In this document: positions 43,003 through 52,340 of the stretch, one piece after another
Numbering within the stretch: the stretch's first letter is position 1
Layout of the letters: every line of letters begins with the position of its first letter
Assembly: GCA_963971405.1 (NCBI GenBank)
Contig: OZ020486.1
Coordinates: 30,589,419 to 30,653,418 of the forward strand
Reading direction: 5' to 3'
Source: Psococerastis gibbosa
Taxonomy: Eukaryota > Arthropoda > Insecta > Psocodea > Psocidae
DNA length: 64,000 bases
Made by a program: the position numbers and the translations under genes
Notes under the pieces: model-generated
Told to the model about the DNA's origin: nothing
Databases searched by the model: none
Seen by the model: the letters and a program-made list of their open reading frames with translations, nothing else

Positions 43003-43629
43003 GTGACTAGTAGTAGTATGGTTGGACATAGTCCCAGCCCACGGTGTGGGCCCATAGGACAGGGGACCTCCTGATTATAGTGGATTCCGAACCACTTGGG
43101 AAACACAGTGAAGTCACACGATTAGTTCGGATGTGACCAAGACAAGTCCTACCATGTTTCCCTACCGGCACTGTGCACACGACCAAGTTATCTGCATCTT
43201 TGAACCTGCACTGGTCCGCTGGATTCAACTTGGTAAGACGCCCATTCCATTGACCGGCTAGGGCTATTTCCAAAACGGTGACGTGGTAGCAGATACTCAA
43301 GACTTAGGTAGCATCTCCACCGACCTCGCATTGCAGATTGCAAGTGACATTGACGGAAATGTTTTTTATTTATTTATAGAAATCTATTAAAATGTTTGTA
43401 ATTAACATATCCCATGAAGCCATTTTTTAATTTTAGTTTGTTTGTTTGTGATTTTATTGTATGACCATTGATCAATTTTAACTATGGCATAGAGGAAAAT
43501 AAACATTTCCGTTAATTCTGTAATGCGAGGTCGGTGGAGCGCCACCTAAGTCTTGAGTGTCTGCTACCACGTCACCGTTTTGGAAATAGCCCTAGCCGGT
43601 CAATGGAATGGGCACCTAAGACGGCCGGC
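43003..43629 (-). mobile_element. SINE2, full-length copy split by a MITE
   Basis: A perfect 14-bp duplication TACGTTGCAACGTT (42989-43002 and 43630-43643) bounds it. Without the nested MITE (43234-43619) the SINE is about 244 bp, like the copies at 5966 and 31267. The (TAG)n on the left is the reverse of the (CTA)n tail. The MITE went in near the SINE 5' end, at TTGG^TAA. Confidence 0.85.
43234..43619. mobile_element. PIF/Harbinger-like MITE nested in SINE2, copy P4
   Basis: The element 43237-43616 (380 bp) is flanked by TAA on both sides. Comparison with SINE2 at 6190 shows that TAA was single before insertion, proving a 3-bp duplication. Arms CCATTCCATTGACCGGCTAG and their inverse extend over 100 bp, with the second terminal-like motif (CTTAGGTAGCATCTCCACCG) inside. 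The loop is shared with P1 and P5. Confidence 0.9.
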
Positions 43630-43740
43630 TACGTTGCAACGTTACAGGTTGACCGGTCAAAGACTATCTTCCCTTCTCCGCAGTTTCAAGTACGTTTTTC
43701 AGTGTCTAATGTCTCTCTATTTATAGCACGTTTTAAACGT

Positions 43741-44140
43741 TAGTATAAGGAAAGCTTTGTGAGGGTCGAAATTTTCGATTTCGAGTTTTCAGTGGATTTA
43801 CACTCAGGAACCCAAAAAGTGGTTTATCTGTCTGTGGGCAAACTACTCAATGAATTTTGAATGAAATCATATCTCGGGACCTTTTTTATTATTTTGGGCC
43901 TAAAAAACAATTTTGGGGAGTTTTCCCCCTCCAAAAAAACGGCTAAAAATGTTTTCCTCAAAAACATTTTTTTTGAATTCACCTATTTTGTAGTTATTAT
44001 AAATGTAAGTAAGCCCCAATAGGTCGCTTACCCCTTGATAGTTTGGTACTGGAGGCAAAAAAAACAAACTTTCATGAAAAATTATTTAAAAAAAAAAAAA
44101 AAAAAAAAAAATTATTTTAAAAATTAATTTTTCTTTGCAA
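43741..44140 (+). mobile_element. Helentron-like element, truncated copy 2
   Basis: Begins at TAGTATAAGGAAAGCTTTGTG (about 17 bp inside the family's 5' end), continues through GGGTCGAAATTTTCGATTTC, GGCAAACTACTCAATG and TCGCTTACCCCTTGATAGTT, and stops after a poly-A run near 44088-44112. The GTCT array is reduced to TCTGTCTG. The 3' hairpin and inverted repeat are missing. Confidence 0.75.
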
Positions 44141-44149
44141 CGACAAAAG

Positions 44150-45550
44150 TCCAGGCAACCGAAATTTAACCCTAGGACAATGTGACCTACAATTGTTGGA
44201 AGTGGCCAAGAAGAGCAATTATTTGCAAAAATCCCTAATTAATTGAGCAGGTGGGGTTATATTTGATTGAGGAGCAGGGCCATGGTGCCATTTTTGAAGA
44301 TGACTGGCGACAGCATGTGGCGACCCACATGAAAATGAATAATGACCAGAGGGAGGGGTTGGGGGGGGGGGGAGAGGGGTCGCAGGCTGTTAGCTGCCGG
44401 TGGCATCTGCCCTAAATGTCAATGTACCCCCACGTGGCGTAATTGTTTTTACGTGGTACTGGTAGGCATACATTTACCTGCTCCATGCCCGTCATTATCC
44501 ACACCTGTTAACCTATTGATCAATGTACAAAGCCTTTATGAGCGGAGCAAATGGAAAAATGATAAACTGGATTCATGTAGATTCCACTGATAATATACGA
44601 GTACAACCTAATAAAATCTTCAGTGCTGAGTGATGGGGATCATTTTTAAAAAGTTTTTTCAGCTCTCAAAGATAAACTTGCTTCGCAACTAGCTGTCCCA
44701 AATTTTAATGCACTAAAAGAAAATTATTTTGCATGGTGAAAAGACGCTAACATGAACTCTCATCAACATTAATCCTGTAGAAAATTCAGACTGAGGGTAC
44801 AGCAAAGTACCATATTCTTAGTCCCTACCAAATAAAAAATTTGTTAAAAAAAAGATTGAACTGGTTTTGAATTGTTTTAAGCCTTGCCGTAATTTATAGC
44901 CAATGTCGATTTACTTTGTCATAAGCGGTTGTAGCAGTGCAAATTACCGTAGTTCGAGGGTTCGCCAAGAATGCAGGACCGCGCAGGCTGGCGCGATGTG
45001 GCAGAACAGGTCAAGTAGCGCCAAGGAGTAGTACCATATTTTGGAAGGCGTTATCATTAAATTGAAAATATTATACAATAAATTTCAACATCATTCAACC
45101 AATTTAATCCTAGAATACTTAGCAAAGGCTTAGAATCAGCAAAGTTTAGCACATTAGTTGTGAGACAACATTTCAAGTACTTAGAAGGAAAAGTAAGGAT
45201 GAAGGGAAATTAGGAAATATCACCTAAGTTTGGCTTCAGTTAAGCACGTTGGTGCGGGACTAGCCGTTAATTTTGAACTCAGTATGAACCCTAACGTCAT
45301 AAGAGTCAGAAAGCCCATCGAAACACACAAAAGGCTTAGGAAAGGTACGCATAGGGGGAACTGCAGTTGACTGCAAATCAGTAAAATGAAAGGGGGCAAT
45401 AATAAATGAGGGAACCAAGTGCTGAGTGCTAAGACAGCAAGGGGATTCAAAGGAACATTGAAATTGTCAAATTATACAGTCCTGCTGCCGCTGCAGGAGA
45501 CAAAGGCATACGTTGGAACGACGTCAAACAGCGCGCGGATATCTCCCGAC
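44150..45550. other. Unassigned sequence, no gene seen
   Basis: Poly-G near 44358-44369. Frames at 44342-44590 (82 codons, plus) and 45220-45450 (76 codons, minus, hydrophobic) are not recognised. Confidence 0.4.
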
Positions 45551-45554
45551 AAAT

Positions 45555-45862
45555 TAGTTCATCCCTGACAGCTGACAAAGGAGCCACTTTGATGCTCGTT
45601 ATGCTGACAACAGTAATCGTTTTCCTGGACGACTCATTGTACACTTTGACTTAAGATTTCAAATACGCTTTAATAATGAAGTGAAATGCGTTTGGAACGT
45701 TTATAAACTCTTCTAGACTTTTATGTATGGGATGATCTGCATTCGAAAGTCCATGAAGTTTCCCGGTAACCATTGATGTTAGTTCATCCCGGACAGCTGA
45801 CAAAGAAGCCACCTCATACTCCTTATTCTGACAACAATAATAATATTCCAGGATGAAGTATT
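45555..45862. repeat. Diverged direct repeat, ~223-bp spacing
   Basis: TTAGTTCATCCCTGACAGCT ... GACAAAGGAGCCAC (from 45557) recurs as TTAGTTCATCCCGGACAGCT ... GACAAAGAAGCCAC (from 45780). Each is followed by a CTGACAACA and a CAGGA-containing tail. About 80 bp per unit. Confidence 0.7.
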
Positions 45863-46014
45863 GCGGAATTTTGCTTTGGATTACAAATTAAATAAATAAA
45901 TAATGAAAGACTCAAGAGTATCGGTTTCTTTGCAATCTCCCGTAGATTTTGTATGTTAGAAATGTTCGGTTCCAAGGTTTATGCTGGCTCCAGGCAATCT
46001 TTGACGTTGGTACA

Positions 46015-46180
46015 TCGCTGACGGCTGAGAACTAAAATAAAATCGTCCTGAGATTTGATTTTTTTGAACCAAAGTACCGAATTTGATTGAAATCCAGAAA
46101 TCCATTCAGTATAGTTTGTCCACAAATCGATACACAGACGGGCAGACCGACAGACAAACATTTTGTAAGAGCCCGCATCA
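46015..46180 (-). mobile_element. Helentron-like element, old diverged fragment
   Basis: The reverse complement shows ACAAAATGTTTGTCTGTCGG, CGATTTGTGGACAAACTA, TTCAATCAAATTCGGTACTT and TGGTTCAAAAAAATCAAAT. These are colinear with the GTCT-to-GGTTCACAAAAATC part of the 840-bp elements. Ends are lost. The minus-strand frames here derive from it. Confidence 0.6.
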
Positions 46181-46184
46181 TCAA

Positions 46185-46888
46185 TTTCAAGGTGTTACGA
46201 TCATGTACATCTTCTGGTGACAAATGAAGGGTTCTGGGGGCCTCCCTCACTTTTGCTTTAGGGACATACTTGGTCGTCCTAGTATATAGTGTACAGTATA
46301 GTGGTCTGTCGCTCTCCACCGAATAGGAAAGGAAAAATGTCTAATATATGTCACCATAATGATAAGTTATAGATACAGGCTTATGAATTTTTGCATTATT
46401 ATGGACTTATGACTCTCTAAAACCTAAAAGAATAGAAAATGAGACATTGTGGGGGCTGACGGGCATTACATTTCGTTTCCATGAAACCACAAAAAGCTCC
46501 CTATAACAGTAAATAGTTTCAGACTGAATAGCCAAATAAAAGCAAAAGACTTCTTCAGTTTTTGTTGTAAATAGTCCAAGCAAGAAATAGCTTCGTTTGT
46601 AGGCAGGGGGAAATTTTCGGTCATTCTGAGTAAAATTTTGATTTCTAGGGAAAACAAGCTGAGTTGGCGCCTGTCATAACCTAAAAAACAATTGGCCGAC
46701 AACAATGGGCTTCTCTCGGAAACTTTATCTCGATCTGAGTTATTGAACTCTGTAGACCTTCCCTGGCTATTCGCCAGCCAAATACCCTCCATCAACCCTT
46801 AAAATCCCCCCCCCCCCGGCTAACTGTGAAACCTTTCTTAACGAAATTTACTTCCTGCTTGCTATACTACGCGGTAAGGCTTAGCCAT
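46185..46888. other. Unassigned sequence, no gene seen
   Basis: A 109-codon minus-strand frame (46466-46795) has no recognised domain. Poly-C at about 46807-46818. Confidence 0.35.
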
Positions 46889-46892
46889 GTAG

Positions 46893-46945
46893 TCTTCTTC
46901 TTGAGTTACAATCTATGGATTGGATTGTACTGAATGCCATGTAGT
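46893..46945 (-). pseudogene. Possible LINE ORF tail fragment
   Basis: The minus strand reads QSIDCNSRRR, like the end of the fragments at 7.5 and 39.3 kb. Very short and uncertain. Confidence 0.25.
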
Positions 46946-46968
46946 AAGAACCGCTAATGGGCTATATA

Positions 46969-47201
46969 CAGTGGCGGACTGGTACGGCCCTGACATTTTC
47001 GAATACAGCGGCCCCTTCCTCAGATCAAAATGGCGGACTCGCTTACACTTGAAATTCAAAATGCTGTTATAATGCTTGTTATTAACACTAATTTTAATTT
47101 TTTTTTTTTGAAATATGTTAAGTTTTTTTCCATTGGACGTCCGGCCTCAAACAACTATTACGGGTAAATTCCCGTGTGCCCACCGAACCAGTCCGCCACT
47201 G
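46969..47201. mobile_element. hAT-like MITE (233 bp), TIR CAGTGGCGGACTGG
   Basis: Perfect 14-bp inverted ends CAGTGGCGGACTGG and CCAGTCCGCCACTG, with partial pairing continuing inward (TACGG/CCGAA). Flanks GCTATATA (46961-46968) and GATATATA (47202-47209) match at 7 of 8. No coding capacity. Confidence 0.85.
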
Positions 47202-47214
47202 GATATATATGATC

Positions 47215-47665
47215 CACAACGTCATGAATAATATATAGAATCTTATGTAACATTTCCACTTTTCACCTGGACAAATTGCTCGATGACTATGAGGCCCATG
47301 TCTCTAATGCCTACTAACACAACCTAGGTAATGTAAATCCAACTAATCCTTTGTTAAATGTTTTACCCCAAGTTAAGTGTGCTTATTCGAGTTCAGTTAA
47401 CACGCGTGGAAACGGAAAACTAAGCTAACCAGCGTGTTAGTCAAACGCACTTCAGGGTTGGTAAAATAGTTAAACTGTTAAAGCAGCACTGCGATCGATA
47501 ATTGAATGTAATGTCAGCCGCCGCCATATTTGTTTATCATGGTGAACCTGCAACATCCAGAGGGCCACGCGATAATATGTGGGAACTAACTTGGATAACA
47601 CTTTCAAGATTGTGAATACCCTTAGTTTCGCGCAGCCCCCTACCCAGTCACTCGCTACGGAGCCA
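47215..47665. other. Unassigned sequence, no gene seen
   Basis: A 96-codon minus-strand frame (47470-47760) extends into repeat Z; no recognised domain. Confidence 0.35.
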
Positions 47666-47669
47666 CCGA

Positions 47670-47797
47670 GGTACAACCTCCGAAGTCTACGCAGCGCCAC
47701 TGAAAATGTCGACCGCAGATGTTGACAAAACGTTTGGAAGTTCACTTTCAATTCGACCACGGCCCATCAGCCCGGATTCTGCTGGTTCTTCATTGGC
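47670..47797 (+). repeat. Dispersed repeat Z, copy 2
   Basis: CCGAAGTCTACGCAGCGCC, GCAGATGTTGACAAAACGTT and GGCCCATCAGCCCGGATTC match 21525-21650 in the same orientation. Confidence 0.6.
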
Positions 47798-47799
47798 AG

Positions 47800-48675
47800 T
47801 TACACCCTTAGTTTATTCGGCCGGGACCTTAATAACCTAACAAAGTACAAAAGTGTCGCTCCATTCATTCAACAATCCCATTATACTGTATTATTAAACC
47901 TAAATAGCTTAAGTGTGAGGGGCGTCTGCTACGTGGCTTCTCAAACCGATGGACAATTAGTCCCGCTTGGTGTTAACAGTCGGGCGTGGCCATCCATGAT
48001 TACGTTATCCCCTATAAATTATAATAATGACAATAAAAAGGTACTACAATAAGCAGTATCTGTGATACGAGTTTTCGATTTCACGCTGCCTCACCTTGCG
48101 AGGTCCCGCGAGGTTTTCTATCTTATCCAATTTATTTTCGATCCTATTTCGTCTCTCATCCAGAAAAACACTTACTTGAAGGAGGGATTCATAATCCTTA
48201 AGCACTTTTTCTAAGCCAGCCATGCATGCAAAAAGCGAGAGTTAAAATGTTCCTCTTGATATTCGACGCAAAGTATTATGTAACAGCTTACGATACGAGA
48301 TGCGAGAAATACAGAAAACGTTTTTTAATAATTTTTAAAATATTGTTTAAATTTTTAAAATACTTTTTTACCTGTATTTTTTTAGGCAAATGCCTATTTC
48401 GAAGTCAAAGCATTCATATTTCTATAGTGCGGAATTCAGGATATTTACCATAGGTTTTACAATTCAGGGCCGTTACTACCAAACAAAGAAAACGTCTCAG
48501 TAATGTTCCGTGTTCCAATATATAATGTGGTTATAAATATAATAATTATGACGGTGCCGAGCAGAGACGATCGTGAGACCCGCCTTAATTTATATTCGAG
48601 GATCAATCTCGGGGGAAACTTTTGAATTTACAGGCGAGAAATATAAGCTTCTTAGCAACGTTATATAGCCTGGGC
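47800..48675. other. Unassigned sequence, no gene seen
   Basis: A 75-codon plus-strand frame (48226-48453) is lysine/phenylalanine-rich and low in information. No repeats were recognised. Confidence 0.4.
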
Positions 48676-48695
48676 TGCGGTGCCAAGGAGGCAGA

Positions 48696-48775
48696 GTGTG
48701 TTTACTTGTGCGAGTCTCTAAACGCCACGCGAACGGAGGTGGGTCGTTACTCAACACGGGTACTATAAACCTAAA
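48696..48775. repeat. Short dispersed repeat W
   Basis: ACTTGTGCGAGTCTCTAAAC ... GGTCGTTACTCAACACGGGTACT matches 12128-12190 in the same orientation, about 70% identity by eye. Confidence 0.5.
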
Positions 48776-48989
48776 GAGGCGACTGAAGAGCCCAATCGGA
48801 TGAATTCATTAAATTGTTTGTATGCGATTAACCTTAGAAGAAAAAAGCTTTTTAAAATCTTCGAATGATTCTAGTTTATATGTATATGGTACATAAGTTG
48901 CTTGTTTTTTAAGAATAGTCTCGACCTACCAGCAATAAATGTCTTGTATAGAGCTGAATGTTGTCCAGTCAAGAAATGAAAATAACCAA

Positions 48990-49260
48990 CAAAAACTTAG
49001 TGTCTTATTAAAACTTGTTATAACAACTAGAATTAGTAAAACCCAAATAATCGTCAATGAAACCCACAAGTGTTATTACAATACAAAAAAGGGCATTTTT
49101 TACTAACACTAGTTTCTTGGACAAAGCTAATTTTAAAACGATTTAATTTGGGTTTTACTTATTCTAGTTGTTATAACAAGTTATAATGACACACCAAGTT
49201 TTTGTTTGTTTATTGAAATAAAATACCACGACGTCACCAGTAATTTAATTTTTTTAAGAA
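48990..49260. repeat. Dispersed repeat R, palindromic copy
   Basis: The left arm (CTTGTTATAACAACTAGAAT ... AAAACCCAAATAATCG) and right arm (ATTTGGGTTTTACTTATTCT ... GTTATAACAAGTTATAA) are inverted. The outer parts CAAAAACTTAGTGTC and GACACACCAAGTTTTTG complete terminal inverted repeats of about 70 bp. The right arm plus its flank also matches the single copy at 15.3 kb. Probably a MITE; duplications are not clear. Confidence 0.7.
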
Positions 49261-49264
49261 ATAA

Positions 49265-49925
49265 AAAAATAAAACATTCCAATAGTGAAAAGTTGAAATT
49301 CCCTTCTATTAATGTCATAAAACGGAACTGCAGAGAACACCCGGAATAACTACAGAGGGAAATAGCTTAAAAACAACGTGGTGAATAGTTTTGCAAAATG
49401 TAGATCACGTGGCTAATAATTGAAGCACGTTTGGGTAAAACGTTTAACGGACTCATATAAAATTTTGTCCAGCCAACATAAAGCATGGTGTTAAAGCGGG
49501 GACCGTAAACGCGGCAGTAAACCACACTTTACCGTCCTCCCAACTGACACACCTAATGCAATTTACCATTGATTTCCACTTAGTTGCTAACCTACTTTAC
49601 CTGCGAATCAAATTCCTATTCTCCACCTAAATAATACAATTCTTGTACAGTACAGTACAACAACTATTTGTATTGCAGTAGAAATTCTAAGAGAGTTGAT
49701 ATCACCCCGATAAGAGCTCTTTCGTTGTGTTCTACTATTCTTATGGACGTTATTTTTTCCAATATGGTGATTGGCGATCTTCTACTATATCATTGTGTGT
49801 ATACTGTATAGAAACCAATACTCGTAAATTCGAATAAAGACGGGTGGTAAACATTTAAAGGCGGATTCCTGTTAATTACCGTATACTTCATATCTCTACA
49901 CGAGTAGGTAACCAGAGGCGCCCGC
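49265..49925. other. Unassigned sequence, no gene seen
   Basis: No frame or family recognised. Confidence 0.45.
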
Positions 49926-49929
49926 AGGA

Positions 49930-50125
49930 ATATGGATCACTTCGATGACATTGTGGTAGCGAGTAGACCGAGGACAACCCTTGAGGAAAGAGTCGAACAA
50001 CTCATCGGAGCAAGAGGAAAAACAATGGCCGAGCTCAAGACATTAGCGTCTGACCGGGGCGACACCCTCACGCTGCGCACGCGGCAGTAAGAGGGAAGAG
50101 GAAGAAGAAGAAGGGTAAAAAGGCC
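49930..50125 (+). pseudogene. LINE ORF C-terminal fragment
   Basis: Reads RPRTTLEERVEQLIGARGKT, then MAELKTLASDRGD, an arginine-rich end, a stop, and GAGGAAGAAGAAGAAGG as a possible tail. Shares DNA-level identity with 14.8-15.0 kb. No catalytic part remains. Confidence 0.6.
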
Positions 50126-50129
50126 CAAA

Positions 50130-50495
50130 ATCGCTCAGTGTGAAAGTGAAGACAATTTCTTTCTTCCCCACTTCTTCCTGAATCCTGACTACACTTACAC
50201 TATGCCTTACTGCCATAAAGAGGTGGGAGGCAGGGGTGAGCCTTAAAAGTCCCACTCGTCTGCGTTTTTTTCATGCGGTAAGGTAGCTTCATTCTACGAA
50301 CTCCATCTAAGTAATCAATCAATATCAGCTAACAACTCAAAACAACTCAACAGTCCACTGTGCAAGCGAGCGAGGACTACTGACGATGCGTGTTCACTCC
50401 CGCGGTCCCGCCCGTCTGGTCAGGTTTCAGCGTGAAAACAAGCGTCAGAAATAGACCACATCCTATTTTTCTGCGGGCGACCTTGAAGACGCACC
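50130..50495. other. Unassigned sequence, no gene seen
   Basis: Frames around 50043-50652 are unrecognised. Confidence 0.4.
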
Positions 50496-50504
50496 CGCCA
50501 CAAC

Positions 50505-51087
50505 TAGGGTTGCCAACTTTTTTTTTTTTCCCCGAAATAAAGTACAACTGACTTTTGAGAAGGAAAATCAAGAGTACAGTATTTAAAAAAAGAGTACTTA
50601 ATATACTTACTGTTAAATGGGTCAAAATCACGCCGAAAATACACTTTAACATTGTATTGTAAATCAGGGGAGTTCTACGAGCTATTTACTATTTAAAACA
50701 ATATGTTTTTTAGGTTTTCGCAGAATTTAATAATTAACAGATTTTTTTTGAAAGCTACTAAAACCCTCTTCACACGGCAAAGCTGAAATTCGCGCTCAAA
50801 TTCAAACAATTTTCATTGGCGTAAATTCCCAAAATTTCTGGGGGGGGGCTTTCGGAGCCCAAGACTTTGACCCCCCAGAGAAAAAAATTGATAAATGGGC
50901 CCAAAGTAGTGAGGTTTTGCGCATGTTATACCCTTATACGTTTTTCATTAAAAAAAAAAATAATCTGCTTCTTACATGTTTCAGAAAAAGAGTATTTTTG
51001 CGTACTCTAAATGACTTTCAGTTTGTAGAGTACACATACATGAAAAAGAGCACAATACTCTGGAATAGAGTACGGTTGGCAACCCTA
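50505..51087. mobile_element. hAT-like MITE (583 bp), TIR TAGGGTTGCCAAC
   Basis: Perfect 13-bp inverted ends TAGGGTTGCCAAC/GTTGGCAACCCTA and a perfect 8-bp duplication GCCACAAC (50497-50504 and 51088-51095). Near both ends AGAGTACxxxA-type motifs recur in opposite orientation (AAGAGTACAGTAT, AGAGTACTTAATA, TAGAGTACACATA, AATAGAGTACGG), consistent with subterminal transposase sites. The centre has a G-run/C-run hairpin (50837-50884). It may be a deletion derivative of an autonomous element. Confidence 0.9.
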
Positions 51088-51099
51088 GCCACAACCTCC

Positions 51100-51835
51100 A
51101 GTGGCGGGGAAACGTGCTACGTTTGGCATATCCCAATTGCATTGGATGCTGCTCATATTTTTAGCGTGTTTACATTCTGCGTTCGTGCGTGAAAAAACGC
51201 TCGTGTGGCCGTAGCCTAACGACAGATTTCTTACTTCCCCGCTGATGCCACCCGCCTATAAAATAAATAACGTTAAAAAAAGGAAACATGTTGTGTCCGG
51301 GCCTGAGACAGTGGAGAGTAGGTCAGCAGTGGCGATGCGTGTTGTAGTGTAGAGATAACGATCGTGTTTTGCGCTTCCGGGGCTGGATTTATAGGACTGG
51401 ACGCCGCTGGTGGCCGTAGATCCTTCAGGGGAACACGCCAACCCCCACCAACCTCTTAATTACTAACAGCTTCGTTTAGCCATTATTAATCATTTGCTAT
51501 TACCAGTGATGCTCTTATCGGGCTTGTTAACATGCAAACTAGAAATTATGCCACATACATCGCTGAGATTACAGGAGGGACAAAAAATTGTAAAATTACT
51601 GGTATTGTTGCCCCCGTGACAAACATTTTTCATGCCACTGCCTTCCATGGAGATCTATGGAGGGGTCGAGAAAGTATAATTTTTTTCCTTGTTTCCTTGA
51701 AGAAATGCAATTATTTTACAACAATGTTTTTTTTACAGAGTTCGACCTGATCCCAAGAATTGCAAGAAACGTGTGCCTTACACGAATATTATTAATAGGG
51801 TTACTCACCTACTTGAGGTAAAGTGGAAAAGAAGA
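51100..51835. other. Unassigned sequence, no gene seen
   Basis: Starts with a CGTTTTTTC-rich segment (GTGTTTACATTCTGCGTTCG ... CGTGTGGCCGTAGCC) that looks like one end of another DNA transposon, but no partner was found. Frames of 61-72 codons are unrecognised. Confidence 0.35.
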
Positions 51836-51839
51836 TAAT

Positions 51840-52035
51840 ACTTTCTTCTTTCTTTTCTTTCTTTTCCTTTCTTTTCCTTGTCCAGTATTCCCTGGACAAG
51901 GAGCGTATATTACAAAAATACAATACATAATAATACCATCCCGCATCCCCAAGCTAGCGCTTATTTGGGATAAAAGACTCATACAGTGCTGCTAAACAAG
52001 GCTTAATCATTTATTTTTGTTATTTATTTATAATA
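51840..52035 (-). repeat. Repeat X, copy 3, with hairpin and pyrimidine/purine tail
   Basis: On the minus strand it runs AAATAAATAACAAA, TAGCAGCACTGTAT, AAGCGCTAGCTTGGGGATGC and GGGATGG, then the perfect hairpin CCTTGTCCAG/CTGGACAAGG (51876-51901), then an AAGGAAAAGAAAGG-type tail. It abuts the coding tail of the LINE fragment in the same orientation and is plausibly its 3' UTR. Confidence 0.75.
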
Positions 52036-52340
52036 ATAATAATAATGTCCTAGCGGACTTTTTATGAACCTTCTCCTTGTGTTGCAATCTGGTTTGCAGC
52101 GAATGCTGTGTTTTTCTCCTCCACTCTTGTCTGATTTGTACGGTCCTTTTCAGTTCTTTGTAGGTATCGCACCCTAAGTCCTTCATGACATCCTCTAGGT
52201 ACTCCTTCCTCTGTCATCCTCTTGAGTTAGTGCCTTCAACCATACCCTCAATTTTCTTGAGGAGCCCTTCGTGTCTCAGAATATGCCCCATCCATTTGCC
52301 TCATCTTGTTGAAATGGTGGCCAAATGAACCTAGGCCTAC
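52036..52340 (-). pseudogene. RTE-like LINE ORF C-terminus
   Basis: The minus strand reads RWMGHILRHEGLLKKIEGMV, EGTNSRG, a stop, then RKEYLEDVMKDLGCDTYKEL, KRTVQIRQEWRRK and a (TTA)n-encoded leucine run. It aligns with residues 147-209 of the 19.1-kb frame (KWMGHLLRHENL, EGTVEGNNRRG, KKEFIDQVKEDAG, YQELKRKIEDRVNWR), so both are one superfamily. The internal stop shows it is dead. Confidence 0.75.

Noticed and set aside
47930-47960. Additional MITE end (GTCTGCTACGTGGC)
   Set aside because: Resembles the PIF-like internal motif only over a few bases, with no partner arm.
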